This document shows positions 31,369 to 39,796 of a DNA stretch of 64,000 bases, piece by piece. Location: assembly GCF_030297135.1 (NCBI RefSeq), contig NZ_AP028066.1, forward strand, positions 558,001 to 622,000. The letters run 5' to 3'. This DNA is from Pseudoalteromonas apostichopi (lineage in GTDB: Bacteria; Pseudomonadota; Gammaproteobacteria; Enterobacterales; Alteromonadaceae). The translations under genes and the position numbers were made by a program. The notes beneath the pieces are model-generated. The model saw nothing but the letters and a program-made list of their open reading frames with translations, did no database searches and had not been told where the DNA came from. Position 1 is the first letter of the stretch. Each line of letters begins with the position of its first letter.

Positions 31369-33291
31369 TTACTTGTCGTCTTTCACTTCTTCGAACTCTG
31401 CATCAACAACATCGTCGTCTTGTTTTGCAGAAGATTGCTGTGCACCAGCATCCGCACCGCCTTGTTGCTGCTGTGCTTTAGCTTGTGCAATTTCCATTAG
31501 CTTTTGTGATTTTTCAGCTAGAGCTTGAGTTTTCGCTTCAATCTCTTCTTTGTTATCACTCTTAATCGAAGCTTCTAGCTCAGTAAGCGCAGCTTCAATT
31601 GCTTCTTTATCTTCTGCTGGTAATGCATCACCCGCTTCTTCGATTTGCTTGCGTGTGCCATGAACCATTGCATCTGCTTGGTTACGAGTCGCTACTAGCT
31701 CTTCGAATTTCTTATCTTCTTCAGCGTGCGCTTCAGCGTCACGAACCATTTTTTCTACTTCTTCATCGCTTAAACCTGAAGAAGCTTGGATTGTGATCTT
31801 CTGCTCTTTACCTGTATCTTTGTCTTTAGCCGATACATGTAAGATACCGTCCGCATCTACGTCGAATGTTACTTCGATTTGAGGTGTACCACGTTGTGCT
31901 GGGCGAATACCTTCTAGGTTAAATTGACCTAGAGATTTATTGTCGCTTGCACGCTTACGCTCACCTTGTAGTACGTGAATCGTTACCGCTGATTGATTGT
32001 CTTCAGCTGTTGAGAAAACTTGTGATTTCTTAGTAGGAATCGTCGTGTTTTTCTCAATTAATGCTGTCATTACTTGACCCATAGTCTCGATACCTAGTGA
32101 TAACGGAGATACGTCAAGTAGTAGTACGTCTTTAACGTCACCAGCTAGAACACCACCTTGAATCGCTGCACCTACTGCAACTGCTTCATCTGGGTTAACA
32201 TCTTTACGAGGTTCTTTACCAAAGAACTCAGCAACTGTTTTTTGTACTAAAGGCATACGTGTTTGACCACCAACAAGGATGATGTCATTTACGTCGCTTA
32301 CTGATAAATCAGCATCAGCTAGTGCACGCTTAAGTGGCTCGATTGACTTAGTTACTAAGTCTTCAACAAGTGACTCAAGTTTTGCACGAGTAACTTTAAC
32401 ATTCATGTGCTTAGGACCAGTTGCGTCAGCAGTCACGTACGGTAAGTTAACTTCTGTTTGCTGTGCAGAAGAAAGTTCAATCTTCGCTTTTTCAGCAGCT
32501 TCTTTAACACGTTGCATTGCAAGTGGGTCATTTTTAAGATCGATGCCTTGATCTTTCTTAAACTCTTCAACTAAGTAGTTGATAACACGGTTATCAAAGT
32601 CTTCACCACCTAAGTGAGTGTCACCATTAGTTGCAAGAACTTCAAACGTGTGCTCACCTTCAACTTCGTCGATTTCGATGATAGAGATATCGAAAGTACC
32701 ACCACCTAAGTCATATACTGCAACAACGTTTTCACCTTTGTTTTTGTCCATACCGTATGCAAGTGCAGCGGCTGTTGGCTCATTGATGATACGTTTAACT
32801 TCAAGACCTGCGATACGACCAGCATCTTTAGTAGCTTGACGTTGTGAGTCATTGAAGTATGCAGGAACTGTGATTACTGCCTCAGTAACCGCTTCACCTA
32901 GGAAGTCTTCTGCTGTTTTCTTCATTTTTTTCAGCACTTCTGCTGAAATTTGTGGTGCAGCACGTTTTTCGCCACGTGCTTCAACCCATGCATCACCGTT
33001 ATCAGCTTTTACAATTTTAAAAGGCATGATACCGATATCGCGTTGTACTTCTTCGTCTTCAAAACGACGACCAATTAGACGCTTGATTGCAAATAATGTG
33101 TTAGTTGGGTTCGTTACTGCTTGGCGTTTTGCAGGTTGACCAACTAATGTTTCACCGTCTTGCGTATAAGCAATGATCGATGGTGTTGTGCGATCGCCTT
33201 CCGCGTTTTCAATAACACGTGCTTTATCACCGTCTAGTACTGCTACACAAGAGTTAGTAGTACCTAAATCGATTCCAATAATTCTACCCAT
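31369..33291 (-). CDS. dnaK: DnaK, Hsp70 chaperone
   Basis: ATP-dependent folding chaperone, 640 residues as in other gammaproteobacteria. The nucleotide-binding domain has GIDLGTTNSCVAV (5-17), VITVPAYFNDSQRQATKDAG, NEPTAAALAYG and DLGGGTFDISI. The substrate-binding domain follows (about 390-505; DVSPLSLGIET), then the helical lid and the conserved acidic C-terminus ending EFEEVKDDK. The gene is followed by a hairpin and dnaJ; grpE is not in the window. A sigma32-type promoter lies upstream. Confidence 0.98.
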   Translation of the reverse strand: MGRIIGIDLGTTNSCVAVLDGDKARVIENAEGDRTTPSIIAYTQDGETLVGQPAKRQAVTNPTNTLFAIKRLIGRRFEDEEVQRDIGIMPFKIVKADNGDAWVEARGEKRAAPQISAEVLKKMKKTAEDFLGEAVTEAVITVPAYFNDSQRQATKDAGRIAGLEVKRIINEPTAAALAYGMDKNKGENVVAVYDLGGGTFDISIIEIDEVEGEHTFEVLATNGDTHLGGEDFDNRVINYLVEEFKKDQGIDLKNDPLAMQRVKEAAEKAKIELSSAQQTEVNLPYVTADATGPKHMNVKVTRAKLESLVEDLVTKSIEPLKRALADADLSVSDVNDIILVGGQTRMPLVQKTVAEFFGKEPRKDVNPDEAVAVGAAIQGGVLAGDVKDVLLLDVSPLSLGIETMGQVMTALIEKNTTIPTKKSQVFSTAEDNQSAVTIHVLQGERKRASDNKSLGQFNLEGIRPAQRGTPQIEVTFDVDADGILHVSAKDKDTGKEQKITIQASSGLSDEEVEKMVRDAEAHAEEDKKFEELVATRNQADAMVHGTRKQIEEAGDALPAEDKEAIEAALTELEASIKSDNKEEIEAKTQALAEKSQKLMEIAQAKAQQQQGGADAGAQQSSAKQDDDVVDAEFEEVKDDK

Positions 33292-33336
33292 GAATCTTCT
33301 CCAACTTCAAAATTCGTTAAAACGTTCGATGACTAG

Positions 33337-33366
33337 TAAATAGGGGTGCAGGAAACTGAATTCAAC
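33337..33366 (-). promoter_or_regulatory. Sigma32-type heat-shock promoter of dnaK
   Basis: On the minus strand, GTTGAA is followed after 14 bases by CCCCTATTTA, close to the sigma32 consensus CTTGAAA-N(11-16)-CCCCATNT. It is about 46 bp upstream of the dnaK start codon. Confidence 0.65.
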
Positions 33367-33529
33367 TGTAAAAATGAAAAAAATATACTTTTTTTTGAAA
33401 TATTTTCTAAATGGGCATTTTTTCCTCAAAAAAATAAGTTTTCAGATACATTCTTAAAATCAAACAAACTGGTCTGATGAGCTTAGCTATGCTATAAGAA
33501 AATAAGTATGATAAATAACAAGGAAAATT

Positions 33530-34330
33530 ATGCATTTTGAACAATTGCTCGCAATGGCAACAGAGCTTGGTAAAGACAACACAAAAGTGATGCAGTTTCC
33601 AGAAAATTGGTGCCAAGGTAGAACTGCCTTTGGTGGCTTATCTGCAGCACTACTCTACCAAGCAATTCGTCAACATATTGATAGTTCTCGTAGGCTACTT
33701 TCATTAAGCACTAATTTTGTTGGACCGCTTCTTGCCGAAACTGACTTTACTATTGATGTCGACGTATTACGTGAAGGAAAGAATAGCGCTCAAGTACTAG
33801 CAAAAGTGATTCAGGGTGGTGAAGTCTGTGTAATAACTCAAGCCTGTTTTGGCGCACAGCGACAATCAGGAGTTAAGGTTGATGTTACAAAAACAATGCA
33901 ACTAACTCCTGTTAATGAGCAATTTGTTCTTCCTTATTTAGAAGGGCAGATGCCAGCTTTCTTCCAACATATTTCCCTTTGCTTACAACAAGGCAATATG
34001 CCATTTACTAACTCAGATACGTCTCACTTAGGCGGTTGGATGAAATTCAAGCACATACCAGAACAGATGCAAGAGGCACATATAATCGCGTTAGCAGATG
34101 CATGGCCACCCACCCTGTTGCAAATGTATAAGCAACCAGCACCGGCGAGTAGCATGTCATGGTACATTGAATTTGTAGAAGAACCTGCCATTGCCCATAA
34201 CGGGTGGCTTGGCTATGAAGCAATTACACATCATAGTAAAGATGGCTACGGTCTAGAAGATGGCTGTATTTGGAGTGAAGATGGCAAACTTATCGCTCTC
34301 AGTCGCCAGACCGTTGCGTTATTCGCGTAA
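33530..34330 (+). CDS. Thioesterase-family (double hotdog) protein
   Basis: A 266-residue cytoplasmic protein resembling acyl-CoA thioesterases of the TesB-like double-hotdog kind. The first hotdog has FGGLSAALLYQAIRQH (central helix) and LSTNFVGPLLAETDF; the second ends in SSMSWYIEFVEEPA and DGCIWSEDGKLIALSRQTVAL, a typical end of the family. AAGGAAAAT precedes the ATG. It overlaps the 3' end of the convergent binding-protein gene by 12 bases. Substrate chain length cannot be told. Confidence 0.8.
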   Translation: MHFEQLLAMATELGKDNTKVMQFPENWCQGRTAFGGLSAALLYQAIRQHIDSSRRLLSLSTNFVGPLLAETDFTIDVDVLREGKNSAQVLAKVIQGGEVCVITQACFGAQRQSGVKVDVTKTMQLTPVNEQFVLPYLEGQMPAFFQHISLCLQQGNMPFTNSDTSHLGGWMKFKHIPEQMQEAHIIALADAWPPTLLQMYKQPAPASSMSWYIEFVEEPAIAHNGWLGYEAITHHSKDGYGLEDGCIWSEDGKLIALSRQTVALFA

Positions 34331-35095
34331 CTTAGAATTTAAAAGCTGGGCATATTCAGTTCCATCAAGGCGAATAATAGCTTGATATTCGCCTGACTCA
34401 ATGATCTCATCAAGACCTAAATTAAAGACATTCTTTAACGTTTTACTATGAAAATACGCAGGTCTTGGTGCTTCTTTAAATATTGCATGCACAACAAACG
34501 GTTTTACTTCACCGCTTTGTTTGTATTTTTCAAAATAATACAAAAACACTCGACGCTCTAAAATAATAACATCAACCCAACCTTTCATAAGGTGATCAAC
34601 TTGTGCTTCTTGATTAACGACTTCTTCGTATGAGCGTAAAATATTGGTAACCGATTTAAATGGTGCTTCAATAAAATTGGTTGCGTTTTGAAACGCCAAA
34701 ACACTCTTTCCCGCTAAATCATAAATACTGTTAATTTTTAACTCTTTATTAGCAAGGCTGACCGCTACATTTTGGTAGCGCAGCAGTTCGTCACTTTTAT
34801 AGACTCGTGTCGTAAGTGCATCAGGAAAGTTAAGTACAATATCAACCTTACCATGCATTAGCTGTTGCTCAGCACGCTTATTCGACATGTAATGGATATC
34901 GATATTAGAAATACCTTGAGATTTCAAAGCCGCTTTTAGTATTTCGAGTTGGATTCCGCTGTTCGTGTCTTCAATAACATAAGGAGGTAAAGAGGAGCTT
35001 GCAGCAACAATAATTGGCTTTTGCGTATTTGGCTCTGATAAACACTCGCCTTTAACACTAACAAACAACATTAAAAGGATAAATAATTGCTTCAC
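34319..35095 (-). CDS. Periplasmic solute-binding protein (SBP_bac_3-like)
   Basis: A 258-residue exported protein with signal peptide (MKQLFILLMLFVSVKGECLS) and a type-II periplasmic-binding fold: PYVIEDTNSGIQLEILKAAL at the N-terminus, KSVLAFQNATNFIEA in the second lobe, and a C-terminal HSKTLKNVFNLGLDEIIESG. It resembles polar amino-acid binding proteins, but no permease or ATPase is adjacent. In Pseudoalteromonas and relatives many such orphan proteins exist, and their ligands are unknown. Confidence 0.78.
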   Translation of the reverse strand: MKQLFILLMLFVSVKGECLSEPNTQKPIIVAASSSLPPYVIEDTNSGIQLEILKAALKSQGISNIDIHYMSNKRAEQQLMHGKVDIVLNFPDALTTRVYKSDELLRYQNVAVSLANKELKINSIYDLAGKSVLAFQNATNFIEAPFKSVTNILRSYEEVVNQEAQVDHLMKGWVDVIILERRVFLYYFEKYKQSGEVKPFVVHAIFKEAPRPAYFHSKTLKNVFNLGLDEIIESGEYQAIIRLDGTEYAQLLNSKLRE

Positions 35096-35234
35096 TGCTC
35101 ACCTTAAAAATTAACTGTATTAAAAAGCGTAATCACTTTGTACAAATATTAGCTTATATTGAACAAAGGTGCATTTGAATTTATACACTATTTGATGCAA
35201 ACTAAACTAAGTTCTTGTTTAAGAGACCATAAGT

Positions 35235-36473
35235 TTGCAAACAGCCTGTCCTAGCTGCGATCTTGTTATAGAGATCCCACACTTAAGTGCAAAACAAGTG
35301 GCATTATGCCCACATTGCAATACAAAGCTTTCGGCGTCGCAAGCTAATCAAGATAGCATGGTTGTCGCACTGAGTTTAAGTGCTATCGTTATGCTCTTTA
35401 GTAGTATGTTTTATCCATTTCTATCTTTTACAAGTAGCGGTATTACCCAAACAATCACCTTACCCGATGCCGCACGAATACTCTTTAATTACGACAACGA
35501 CTTTTTAGGTTTGTTCATTGACACAAGTATTATCGGTCTGCCCCTACTTTTATTGGTACTAATAATTCCTCTGCATTTAGGTTTACTAAAAGCGCTACCA
35601 TACCAATGGGGAAAAAGAATATTAAAAATTACCTTTGCGTTAGAACCTTGGATCATGTCGGAAATTTTTTTAATAGGCGTAATGGTGAGCATGGTCAAAA
35701 TTATGTCGATGGCCGATATCGAGTTTGGTGTGAGCTTTTGGGCTTACAGTGCTTTTGTAATTTGCTATGTAGCGGTTACAGCAAAATTAAATAAACACTC
35801 TTTGTGGCACCAACTAAAAGAGCCTGACTATATAGAACAAACACAACCGAATATGCGTGCAATTGATCAAGGTTTAAGAGCTTGTCATGTATGTGGACAG
35901 CTATGTGCAACAAAAACCTGTTCACGCTGCCACTCTAAAACATATAGCCGTAACCCATTTAGTGTGCAAAAAGCTGCAGCTTGGTTAATTACCTCAGTCG
36001 CCTGTTATATACCAGCCAATGTCTACCCAATTATGTATACAACGAGTCTTGGCGATGAGATGCCATCGACTATTATTGGTGGGGTTATGATTTTATGGAA
36101 TAGTGGATCTTACCCCATCGCGATGATTATCTTTTTAGCGAGTGTAGTTGTCCCTCTAGCAAAAGCGCTTATTTTAAGTTTTTTGTGTTTTATGGTTATG
36201 AGGCCTGCAAACAGGCAAACAAAAAGTTATACACGCATATATCAATTGACTGAATTTATTGGCAAATGGTCAATGATCGATGTATTTGTTGTGGCGATTC
36301 TAGTAGCCTTAGTACAACTAGGAAACCTAATGTCGGTCACCCCTGGCATTGGCACAATCTTTTTTACTACCATGGTTATTTGCCAAATGTTGGCAGCCCA
36401 TGCATTTGATCCACGTTTATTGTGGGATAACCCAGATAATTTAAGTACTGCGAAACAAGAGACCTTGGCATGA
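35235..36473 (+). CDS. pqiA: PqiA, paraquat-inducible membrane protein A
   Basis: Inner-membrane protein of the PqiABC lipid-transport complex that spans the periplasm, 412 residues. Two PqiA domains are visible, each with a rubredoxin-like zinc ribbon (CPSCDLVIE...CPHC at residues 4-27; CHVCGQ...CSRCH near 216-235) followed by four membrane segments. The start codon is TTG with AGAGA about 9 bases upstream, giving the usual N-terminus. The stop overlaps the pqiB start (ATGA), so translation is coupled. Confidence 0.93.
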   Translation: MQTACPSCDLVIEIPHLSAKQVALCPHCNTKLSASQANQDSMVVALSLSAIVMLFSSMFYPFLSFTSSGITQTITLPDAARILFNYDNDFLGLFIDTSIIGLPLLLLVLIIPLHLGLLKALPYQWGKRILKITFALEPWIMSEIFLIGVMVSMVKIMSMADIEFGVSFWAYSAFVICYVAVTAKLNKHSLWHQLKEPDYIEQTQPNMRAIDQGLRACHVCGQLCATKTCSRCHSKTYSRNPFSVQKAAAWLITSVACYIPANVYPIMYTTSLGDEMPSTIIGGVMILWNSGSYPIAMIIFLASVVVPLAKALILSFLCFMVMRPANRQTKSYTRIYQLTEFIGKWSMIDVFVVAILVALVQLGNLMSVTPGIGTIFFTTMVICQMLAAHAFDPRLLWDNPDNLSTAKQETLA

Positions 36474-38125
36474 GCGAAACTGCTAAAATAAAAACAGCGC
36501 CAAATATATCAGCAATCTGGATCATACCAGTTATTGCCTTATTAATTGGCGCATGGATGTTGTACCAGTATCAAGCGAATAAAGGCACCACCATCTTTAT
36601 AAAAATGCCTCATGCAGAAGGGATTGTGGCTGGTAAGACAGAAATAAAAGTGCGTAGCGTGAAGATTGGCCAAATTGACCATGTACGTTTGTCTGATAAA
36701 CAAAATAGTGTAATAGCACGTGCACAAATTGATAAACATTATGACAACCTACTCACAGATGATGCAAAAATTTGGGTTGTAAAACCACGTATTGATGATA
36801 CCGGTATAAGCGGAATGAGTACCTTACTGTCAGGGGTGTATTTAGAATTTGCACCCGGAGAGAGTAAAAGACTTGCCGAGAGTTTTGAACTTCAGGATGA
36901 ACCAGCATTAATTGGTAAAGATGTTAAAGGTGGACGCTTTACACTGCTTAGCTATAACGCAGAGGTGCTTGATGTCAGCACTGGCATTTACTTCAAAGAT
37001 TATAAAATTGGTCAAATAGAAACAGCAACCTTTGATTGGAAAAACCAAGCGATGAAATATGGTATTTTCATCAAGGAGCCTTATCAAAATTTGATCACCT
37101 TAAATTCCATATTTTGGGTTAACTCAGGCATTGAAATAGACCTGTCGGCTGATGGTATTAATGTAAATACTGGCTCATTAAGCAAACTACTAAAAGGGGG
37201 AATTTCAGTTGGTATTCCTGAACAGCAAGCACCCGGTGAAGTTGCCAGTAATGGCCATAGTTTTTCATTAAGTAATAGTTATAAAGCTGCTCTTGAGGAA
37301 CGTTTTTATGATTTTGACTATTACTTAATAGACTTTGAACAATCAATTCGTGGCTTACGCCCAGGCGCCCCCGTTGAATACCGAGGTATGCGCATCGGTA
37401 GTGTGGTCGAAGCACCTGCAAGTGTAATCATAGATGGCAAACCTGCGCACTTTAGAACCGATAACACCGCAGTACCTGCCCTTGTAAAAATTGAATATGG
37501 TCGCCTATACCACGACAGCACTGCAGCGCGTGAGTTTTGGCATTCAAGTTTAGATGGCTGGATCAAGAGCGGCCTTCGTGCCTCGCTGAAACCAGGTAAT
37601 TTATTGACCGGAGCTGTGTATGTCGACTTAGACATATATGATAACGCAGAACCCGCCGAATTAAAGACCATAGCTGAGTACACAGTATTCCCTAGTGTGT
37701 CGAGCGGCATAACAGTATTAGCCGACCAAGTATCTGATGTATTGAATAAAGTTAATAACCTTAAAATTGAAGATAGCTTAGCGCAAATGCAGACCACATT
37801 TGCCGAGTATCAAGCACTTGCTCAAGACATGAGAGAGCTACTAAATAAACAAGATACTCAAGACTTACCGGGTGATATTAATCGCAACTTTGCAGAAATG
37901 ACAAAGAGCATGCAACAATTCGATAAAACCATGAAACAATTTGAAAAAACCATGGCAAGCTACGAGCAAGGTTCAACGTTCCACCAGCAGTTGCAAACAA
38001 CATTGTCTGAATTTAAACGTTTAAGTGAAGAGCTCCAACCCCTCACTCGTGGCTTAAACCAGCAACCTAATATGTTGATTTTTGATAAAGAGCTACCAGC
38101 AGATCCAACGCCGAGGAAACAATAA
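36470..38125 (+). CDS. pqiB: PqiB, MCE-domain intermembrane lipid transport protein
   Basis: Periplasm-spanning MCE protein anchored by one N-terminal membrane segment (about 14-32), 551 residues. Three MCE domains follow (starting near 43, 158 and 283; e.g. GKTEIKVRSVKIGQIDHV and PGAPVEYRGMRIGSVVEAP), then a long C-terminal coiled coil (about 420-530) that in E. coli forms the needle-like tube. It overlaps pqiA by four bases and pqiC by one (TAATG). Length is like the E. coli protein (546). Confidence 0.94.
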   Translation: MSETAKIKTAPNISAIWIIPVIALLIGAWMLYQYQANKGTTIFIKMPHAEGIVAGKTEIKVRSVKIGQIDHVRLSDKQNSVIARAQIDKHYDNLLTDDAKIWVVKPRIDDTGISGMSTLLSGVYLEFAPGESKRLAESFELQDEPALIGKDVKGGRFTLLSYNAEVLDVSTGIYFKDYKIGQIETATFDWKNQAMKYGIFIKEPYQNLITLNSIFWVNSGIEIDLSADGINVNTGSLSKLLKGGISVGIPEQQAPGEVASNGHSFSLSNSYKAALEERFYDFDYYLIDFEQSIRGLRPGAPVEYRGMRIGSVVEAPASVIIDGKPAHFRTDNTAVPALVKIEYGRLYHDSTAAREFWHSSLDGWIKSGLRASLKPGNLLTGAVYVDLDIYDNAEPAELKTIAEYTVFPSVSSGITVLADQVSDVLNKVNNLKIEDSLAQMQTTFAEYQALAQDMRELLNKQDTQDLPGDINRNFAEMTKSMQQFDKTMKQFEKTMASYEQGSTFHQQLQTTLSEFKRLSEELQPLTRGLNQQPNMLIFDKELPADPTPRKQ

Positions 38126-38736
38126 TGAACTATAAACTCTGTGCTTCAATTGCATCAGTGCTATTACTATCGGCCTGCAGCCAAACTTCGTTTTCAACTA
38201 TTGAGTATTATCAATTTTCGCAACCAATAGTTGCAATGCAACGCTTAGCTGAGAACACTCAAGCTCAACTCAGGATTAACACGGTACAATTACGCGGTGC
38301 GCTAAATAATCGTGGTATTGCTATGGTATTAGATAACAACAGAGTGAACGCTGCTAACTATCACCTATGGAGTGAATCACCTGATTTAATGTTAACTGCA
38401 AGTGCCCATCAACAACTTTACACTGAACTTAATAATTGGATGGTAATAAAAGGTTTACCTGTAATTACTGATTTAGATCAGCAAAGCTTTTATGAATTAG
38501 AATTTGAACTACATCACTTTAACGGTGATGAGAAAGGTAATGCCAACATTGCTGGGCTTTGGCGCTTGTACTATACAACGCCAGACACGGGCCGAAAATT
38601 AAAAGCTGTAAACTATTTTAATGAGCTTACGCCTTTAAAAGAGAGTGACTACGAAGGACTTGTTGCCACACTTGAATCTTCTTGGCTTAAAGTCAACAAA
38701 CAAGTAGCAAGCGACATTTCAAAGCTTGCTCTTTAA
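38125..38736 (+). CDS. pqiC: PqiC, outer-membrane lipoprotein of the Pqi complex
   Basis: A 203-residue lipoprotein (lipobox LLLSACSQ, Cys18) of the ABC-type transport auxiliary/PqiC family, with the typical FSTIEYYQFS start and LRINTVQLRGALNNRGIAM core. It sits in the outer membrane and docks the PqiB tube there. It is the last gene of the pqiABC operon. It overlaps the 3' end of the convergent GNAT gene by 18 bases. Confidence 0.88.
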   Translation: MNYKLCASIASVLLLSACSQTSFSTIEYYQFSQPIVAMQRLAENTQAQLRINTVQLRGALNNRGIAMVLDNNRVNAANYHLWSESPDLMLTASAHQQLYTELNNWMVIKGLPVITDLDQQSFYELEFELHHFNGDEKGNANIAGLWRLYYTTPDTGRKLKAVNYFNELTPLKESDYEGLVATLESSWLKVNKQVASDISKLAL

Positions 38737-39210
38737 TAAAAGTTTTAGTGGCTGATTGTCTTCGTTAATGATGACATCACCGATATACTCAAAACCAAGT
38801 TTTTGTAAAACTTTCTGCGAACCAATATTTGTTTGCGAGGTGATTGCTGTAAGTATACCAAACTCTAATACATGCTTTTTAGCCAGCAATAACTTTGCAG
38901 CTGATGTTGTTATACCCTTGCCTTCATATTTGGCTAGCAGTGCAAATCCTAAATCAGGAATAGCTAACGCATCTCGCTGAAAGAGACCCACCATGCCAAC
39001 AGGTGTACCATCAGATAAACATACTATGTAACTACCAAACCCAAATTGCTGGTGGCTGTTAACAAAGTTTTGTTGAATATAATGTTCAGCTTGTGCTGGA
39101 GTATTTATATTTTTATTGCCGATATGCTCTAAAAATGTTGCTTGATTTAATAGCTCAACAATAAAGGTGGCATCATCTGGATGCCCTGCCCTTAAATATA
39201 TATCTAACAC
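38719..39210 (-). CDS. GNAT-family N-acetyltransferase
   Basis: A 163-residue acetyltransferase of the RimJ/RimL-like GNAT class. Acetyl-CoA-binding region: LAKYEGKGITTSAAKLLLA (the family's Q/R-x-x-G-x-G/A loop appears as KYEGKGITT), followed by LTAITSQTNIGSQKVLQKLGFEYIGDV, the standard C-terminal signature. The start is GTG with AAGGTG upstream. It lies three bases after the NUDIX gene on the same strand, so the two are co-transcribed. Substrate is unknown. Confidence 0.83.
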   Translation of the reverse strand: MLDIYLRAGHPDDATFIVELLNQATFLEHIGNKNINTPAQAEHYIQQNFVNSHQQFGFGSYIVCLSDGTPVGMVGLFQRDALAIPDLGFALLAKYEGKGITTSAAKLLLAKKHVLEFGILTAITSQTNIGSQKVLQKLGFEYIGDVIINEDNQPLKLLLKSKL

Positions 39211-39213
39211 TTG

Positions 39214-39618
39214 TTAAAACACCTTACTGACGACTTCATGAGTAAAATTAAGGCAATCAAGCACTCGCTCTTTTTGAACTGTTGAAAGCTCATCAATAGG
39301 GAAATAACGATATTCAGTATGCTCATTGCTTAACATTATCTCAGCATCATCATCCATATAAGCACGAAAAATAAACACATGTGAGTTGAACACAGTGTGA
39401 TAATAGACACCACTTAAATAACCTATTTCAACGTCGCAATTAAGTTCTTCTTGGCATTCGCGCAGTAGCGCTTGATGAATGGTTTCGCCTTTATCTAAAG
39501 CTCCGCCAGGTAGCCCCCAACTTTTTTGACCATAGTTAGCTTTTAGTAACAACACCTGACCTTGACTATTGGTGATAACTGCATGACTACTGAGCCTGTA
39601 AGTATCTGAAAAAGCCAT
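39214..39618 (-). CDS. NUDIX hydrolase
   Basis: Pyrophosphohydrolase acting on nucleoside diphosphate-linked compounds, about 134 residues. The NUDIX box is intact: GGALDKGETIHQALLRECQE followed by EL, with the metal-binding REcqEE core. I prefer the ATG at 39618; a TTG 15 bases upstream is also in frame. It is the first gene of a two-gene unit with the GNAT acetyltransferase. Substrate cannot be predicted from the box alone. Confidence 0.86.
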   Translation of the reverse strand: MAFSDTYRLSSHAVITNSQGQVLLLKANYGQKSWGLPGGALDKGETIHQALLRECQEELNCDVEIGYLSGVYYHTVFNSHVFIFRAYMDDDAEIMLSNEHTEYRYFPIDELSTVQKERVLDCLNFTHEVVSKVF

Positions 39619-39751
39619 AAACTCTTTGCTCAATTATAATAACTATGTGACATAATTGATGAGTGTAAAGTAATTATCCCCATAATAAAAATTCTTATTG
39701 ACTATAATTATATTCAGGGTTACTTCTCCTAAGTTTACTTTTCGAAAAAAG

Positions 39752-39779
39752 AAAAGCCCAAGCAATTGCTTGGGCTTTT
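39752..39779. terminator. Perfect 28-bp palindromic terminator after the M16 protease
   Basis: Arms AAAAGCCCAAGCAA and its exact complement meet without a spacer, with A- and T-tracts outside. It lies 18 bp beyond the stop of the minus-strand M16 protease gene, so it terminates that transcript. It is upstream of the NUDIX gene. Confidence 0.85.
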
Positions 39780-39796
39780 GTTTATCAACTATTAAG

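Noticed and set aside
30206..33139. Several plus-strand open frames opposite dnaJ and dnaK
   Set aside because: They are antisense shadows of highly conserved genes with strong codon bias and have no family features.
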